Source of the DNA: Paenisporosarcina sp. FSL H8-0542
GTDB lineage: Bacteria > Bacillota > Bacilli > Bacillales_A > Planococcaceae
Direction of reading: 5' to 3'
Length of the DNA: 64,000 nucleotides
Assembly: GCF_038632915.1 (NCBI RefSeq)
Contig: NZ_CP152050.1
Span: 361,501 to 425,500, forward strand
Made by a program: the position numbers and the translations under genes. Positions 61,757 through 64,000 of this stretch are shown here, piece after piece (positions within the stretch are counted from its first letter, which is position 1; the number at the start of each line of letters is the position of its first letter). The notes beneath the pieces were generated by a model. The model worked only from the letters and a program-made list of their open reading frames with translations, made no database searches and was not told the DNA's origin.

Positions 61757-62221
61757 GTGAATTACATACAGACAATGAGAAAGATGATTGGACATGAACC
61801 ACTCCTGACTGTTGGATGTGGTGTCATCATTGAAAGAGGGAATCAAATTCTACTACAACATCGAACAGATGCGGATGTGTGGTGTATTCCTGGAGGAGTA
61901 ATGGAATTAGGCGAGAAAGTTGAAGAAGCAGCTCGAAGAGAGACGGAAGAAGAAACAGGCTTGAAAATTGGTGACCTGGAATTTTTCGGCATCTATTCAG
62001 GACAGGAAGGTTTTACTAGATATGCTAGCGGGGATCAGGTGTATAGCATTCAAATTATTTTTAAAGCATCCTGTTTTTCAGGAAATCTAATTCAAAAAAG
62101 CGATGAAACACGTGCCCATGCCTTTTTTGATAAACAAAATTTGCCTGCCAATTTAAATTCTCACCAATCCCGATTCATTATGGATTGGGTTCAACAAATG
62201 CCTTTACCTATCATTAAATAA
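61757..62221 (+). CDS. NUDIX hydrolase
   Basis: A protein of about 154 residues from GTG at 61757 (AAAGGAAG upstream; a TTG at 61754 is closer than usual). It starts MNYIQTMRKMIGHEPLLTVG. NUDIX box GGVMELGEKVEEAARRETEE (about 50-69) is intact; the opening resembles YtkD/MutT-like proteins with an N-terminal helix. Substrate unknown. Confidence 0.88.
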   Translation: MNYIQTMRKMIGHEPLLTVGCGVIIERGNQILLQHRTDADVWCIPGGVMELGEKVEEAARRETEEETGLKIGDLEFFGIYSGQEGFTRYASGDQVYSIQIIFKASCFSGNLIQKSDETRAHAFFDKQNLPANLNSHQSRFIMDWVQQMPLPIIK

Positions 62222-62258
62222 GCCAAAACACATTAAACGTGTTTTGGCTTTTCTTTTT
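62221..62258. terminator. Bidirectional terminator
   Basis: AAGCCAAAACAC / GTGTTTTGGCTT is followed by TTCTTTTTG; it lies between the NUDIX gene and the leftward decayed cluster. Confidence 0.88.
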
Positions 62259-62409
62259 GAATACCCATTCCCGTTGAATAACAAAAACCGACCAATAACA
62301 ACACGCTATCCACAATGACCTTGATGATCATTTCACCTCTTCATGTTAAGAAAAAGAGACCGTGAACCATACCGGCAAATAGTGCCATGATGAGTCCGGC
62401 AAGAATCAT
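62233..62409 (-). other. Two very small hydrophobic frames behind the GtrA remnant
   Basis: Minus-strand frames MILAGLIMALFAGMVHGLFF (62341-62409, 22 residues) and MIIKVIVDSVLLLVGFCYST (62233-62331, 32 residues, GAGGTGAA before its ATG). The second ends inside the terminator stem. They may be leaderless membrane peptides or leftovers; coding is not established. Confidence 0.3.
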
Positions 62410-62755
62410 CTACTTTAGAAACGACTTTTCGTCGCCTTCTTCAAACACTTTCTTTCGGTTGATTGAGTAGTTGAAACTAGCTGAAATGACCCTTGCTATA
62501 ATGGTGGCCAGAAAAATATACATTTGGGGTGCATCATCTCTCCATGTCCAGATAAATAAAGCAAATAACCCCATATCTAAGCCAAAGGAAGCGGTAAATT
62601 TCAGAAACACTTTATAAATCTGCAGGGAGGATCGAATAGGTTGAAAATGCGAAGATTTATTGCCGTTTAAATATACAGTATCAATTTCCACTTCATGAAT
62701 CGTCAAGCCTGCCTTTTTTGATTCAGCTAGCATATCCCGAATTTTTTCTCATTCA
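62410..62755 (-). pseudogene. C-terminal remnant of a glycosyltransferase-2/GtrA fusion
   Basis: The frame reads DMLAESKKAGLTIHEVEIDT...NKSSHF, the end of a GtrB-like (DPM-type) family 2 glycosyltransferase, and continues directly into a GtrA-type membrane domain (FTASFGLDMGLFALFIW ... SASFNYSINRKKVFEEG). The glycosyltransferase catalytic part is absent; upstream the frame is closed by a stop near 62755. Intact fusions of this kind make and flip lipid-linked sugars. Confidence 0.8.
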
Positions 62756-62841
62756 TGCAAAATGGAAGGAAACTAGATGACTTTGTCGAATTTAAACAGT
62801 AAGTCTATTCAGTAGTAGGGAGAAGTATTTCTTATGTCATT

Positions 62842-63096
62842 TCAGGATTCGATGATGTACAAAGTGAGAATCAATAATGAAATGATGAGTGTATTCATCA
62901 AATAGTATGTATTTCGGGAAATTTGTCTGTCGAAAAATGTAGAGCGGTCGACAAGTTTATAACTTAAAACCATGATACCGATCAGAATGATCACTGACAC
63001 AAAAATAGGCATATCGTAAATTTTTTAATCGATAAATCGCACAAAAATAAGTGAAGCAGTCATAATTACTCCATAAGCAACGCGTTTTAATTCCAT
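62842..63096 (-). pseudogene. Small membrane protein gene with an internal stop
   Basis: AAGGAG precedes MELKRVAYGVIMTASLIFVR; after 23 codons there is a TAA (63025-63027), and the same frame continues KIYDMPIFVSVIILIGIMVL to a stop at 62842 (84 codons in all). The two halves each carry a hydrophobic helix. Continuity of frame suggests one gene broken by a single CAA-to-TAA change, although reinitiation at the internal ATG is possible. No family recognised. Confidence 0.6.
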
Positions 63097-63204
63097 GGAT
63101 TAACTCCTTTACTTTTTTATCAAGTATAGCAAATAGCTAAAAAGATAGATAAGAACTGCAGAGTAGGGAGTTGCATGAAAAATAACCAGTAAGGGGGAGT
63201 TAAC

Positions 63205-64000
63205 ATGATTCAATTTGTAGGACTAGACGAACAGTATTACCCGGCAATGGCTTCGCTATTGTCAAAACGACACCAAGTAGAACGAATTCGATATTCATTC
63301 CTCCCAAAACGTTTTGAGGAGGCAGCGGAAACTGAGAACCTGCTTCGTGAAATTGCCAAAAACCCTTTCGTTAATGGTATTGTGGCTCTCCGTGATCAGC
63401 AAGTAATTGGGTATATGCTGTATGAATTCAAGGAAGATGCAAAAAAAGGCCGCCACATTATTATTGATTATCCATGCTTGGCCATTTCAGAAGATGCACA
63501 TCCACGTTTGATACGTCTATTGTATGCAGAGGCAGGTGCGGAATGGATTGCCGGGGGATATTTCCAACATATCATTTACGTTCCGATTGGCTACGATCGC
63601 TTAGTTTATGAATGGCTGGAGCAAGGTTTCCGTTTTGAACAAAAATATGCAATGCTCGACATAAAAAACTATGAACCGAAAGCAAAACATACAGATACTA
63701 GCGCAATTAACATACGCCGATTGGCAGAAAACGACACGGAAATGCTTAAAAGTATGTCGCGTTGGAACAGCATTCATCAAGCTTCCGCGCCATCATGGAA
63801 TCCGATTACAAAAGAATCACTCCAGGATGTGAAAAGTGGCTATGCAGCTCTCGCAAAAGATGCAGAGGCAATTGTCATGATTGGTGAACAGGAAGGAATT
63901 CCAGTTGGTTTCCATGTTTACTACGAAGCGGATACTTCATCCAATATGTATACACCTAATCAAACAGTGGATCTTCCGGCGGCTTCTACCAACCCGCAGT
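63205..64000 (+). CDS. GNAT-like acetyltransferase, cut by the window end
   Basis: The frame is open from the ATG at 63205 (AAGGGGGAG upstream) to the last base, 265 codons so far. It starts MIQFVGLDEQYYPAMASLLS; the first half has GNAT-like VNGIVALRDQQVIGYMLYEF and PRLIRLLYAEAGAEWIAGG, and a second GNAT-like unit begins near residue 167 (INIRRLAENDTEMLKSMS). It resembles two-domain GNAT proteins of bacilli. The C-terminal part is outside the window. Confidence 0.85.
   Translation, partial: MIQFVGLDEQYYPAMASLLSKRHQVERIRYSFLPKRFEEAAETENLLREIAKNPFVNGIVALRDQQVIGYMLYEFKEDAKKGRHIIIDYPCLAISEDAHPRLIRLLYAEAGAEWIAGGYFQHIIYVPIGYDRLVYEWLEQGFRFEQKYAMLDIKNYEPKAKHTDTSAINIRRLAENDTEMLKSMSRWNSIHQASAPSWNPITKESLQDVKSGYAALAKDAEAIVMIGEQEGIPVGFHVYYEADTSSNMYTPNQTVDLPAASTNPQ

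Overview
The window reads as chromosomal DNA of a low-GC, endospore-forming Gram-positive rod, most likely a member of the Planococcaceae (Sporosarcina/Lysinibacillus-like) or a near relative in the Bacillaceae. This rests on the mix of families (YjcZ, YteA, FloT/YuaF, YvsH, AsnO-type asparagine synthase, YwbE, YeeI, Pit/YkaA), strong AGGAGG-type ribosome binding sites, sigma-A and sigma-W promoters, T-box leaders and dense Rho-independent terminators. The genus is an inference; no rRNA or tRNA gene is present.

Layout. 1-9.5 kb: two very large secreted proteins, a 5'-truncated InlB/Ig-like repeat protein and a Vpr-type subtilisin, both carrying dockerin-like calcium modules, separated by decayed DNA with an HNH-nuclease remnant. 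9.5-15.9 kb: T-box-controlled MFS exporter, histidine phosphatase, small membrane proteins, DacC-type carboxypeptidase, YunD-type nucleotidase. 16-20 kb: formate-tetrahydrofolate ligase beside an OFA-transporter remnant, YeeI, an apparently free-standing structured RNA, YjcZ. 20.7-27.2 kb: lysine-riboswitch-controlled permease, TipA-like MerR regulator with a textbook 19-bp-spacer promoter, asparagine synthase, DinB, GNAT. 27.2-29.9 kb: a cysteine-rich cluster (MarR regulator, ArsO-like flavoprotein, small protein, ArsN1-like acetyltransferase) with the same 13-bp palindrome in both control regions. 29.9-36.5 kb: a MITE-like repeat, VOC/YbfB pair, YteA, sensor kinase, OsmC/SDR operon, a second decayed repeat. 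36.7-41.5 kb: LysM-3D wall protein and a Fur-box-controlled siderophore uptake locus (two FecCD permeases, FhuF-type reductase, divergent binding lipoprotein; no ATPase). 41.5-45.6 kb: remnants, YwbE, then a compact run of PaiB, GNAT, TPR, NUDIX and M19 dipeptidase. 45.6-51.7 kb: a sigma-W-driven membrane protein, dehydrogenases, NUDIX, T-box-controlled prolyl-tRNA synthetase. 51.7-56.8 kb: five-gene run including an AlbA_2/HATPase protein and a pentapeptide protein, then Pit/YkaA phosphate uptake. 57-64 kb: a zinc-finger/HTH/DUF2087/GIY-YIG regulator, sigma-W yuaF-floT, HD-GYP phosphodiesterase, NUDIX, several decayed genes and a GNAT gene cut by the window end.

The region is mostly ordinary chromosome with accessory islands. 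The best leads are the thiol-rich putative (organo)arsenical cluster with a shared operator, the unidentified structured RNA near 19.5-19.8 kb, the sigma-W-controlled 555-residue membrane protein, the PaiB gene that appears to start at AUU, and the secreted protease that carries both a cohesin-like and a dockerin-like module. No CRISPR array, intact prophage or complete insertion sequence was seen. All family assignments come from reading the translated sequence, without database searches.
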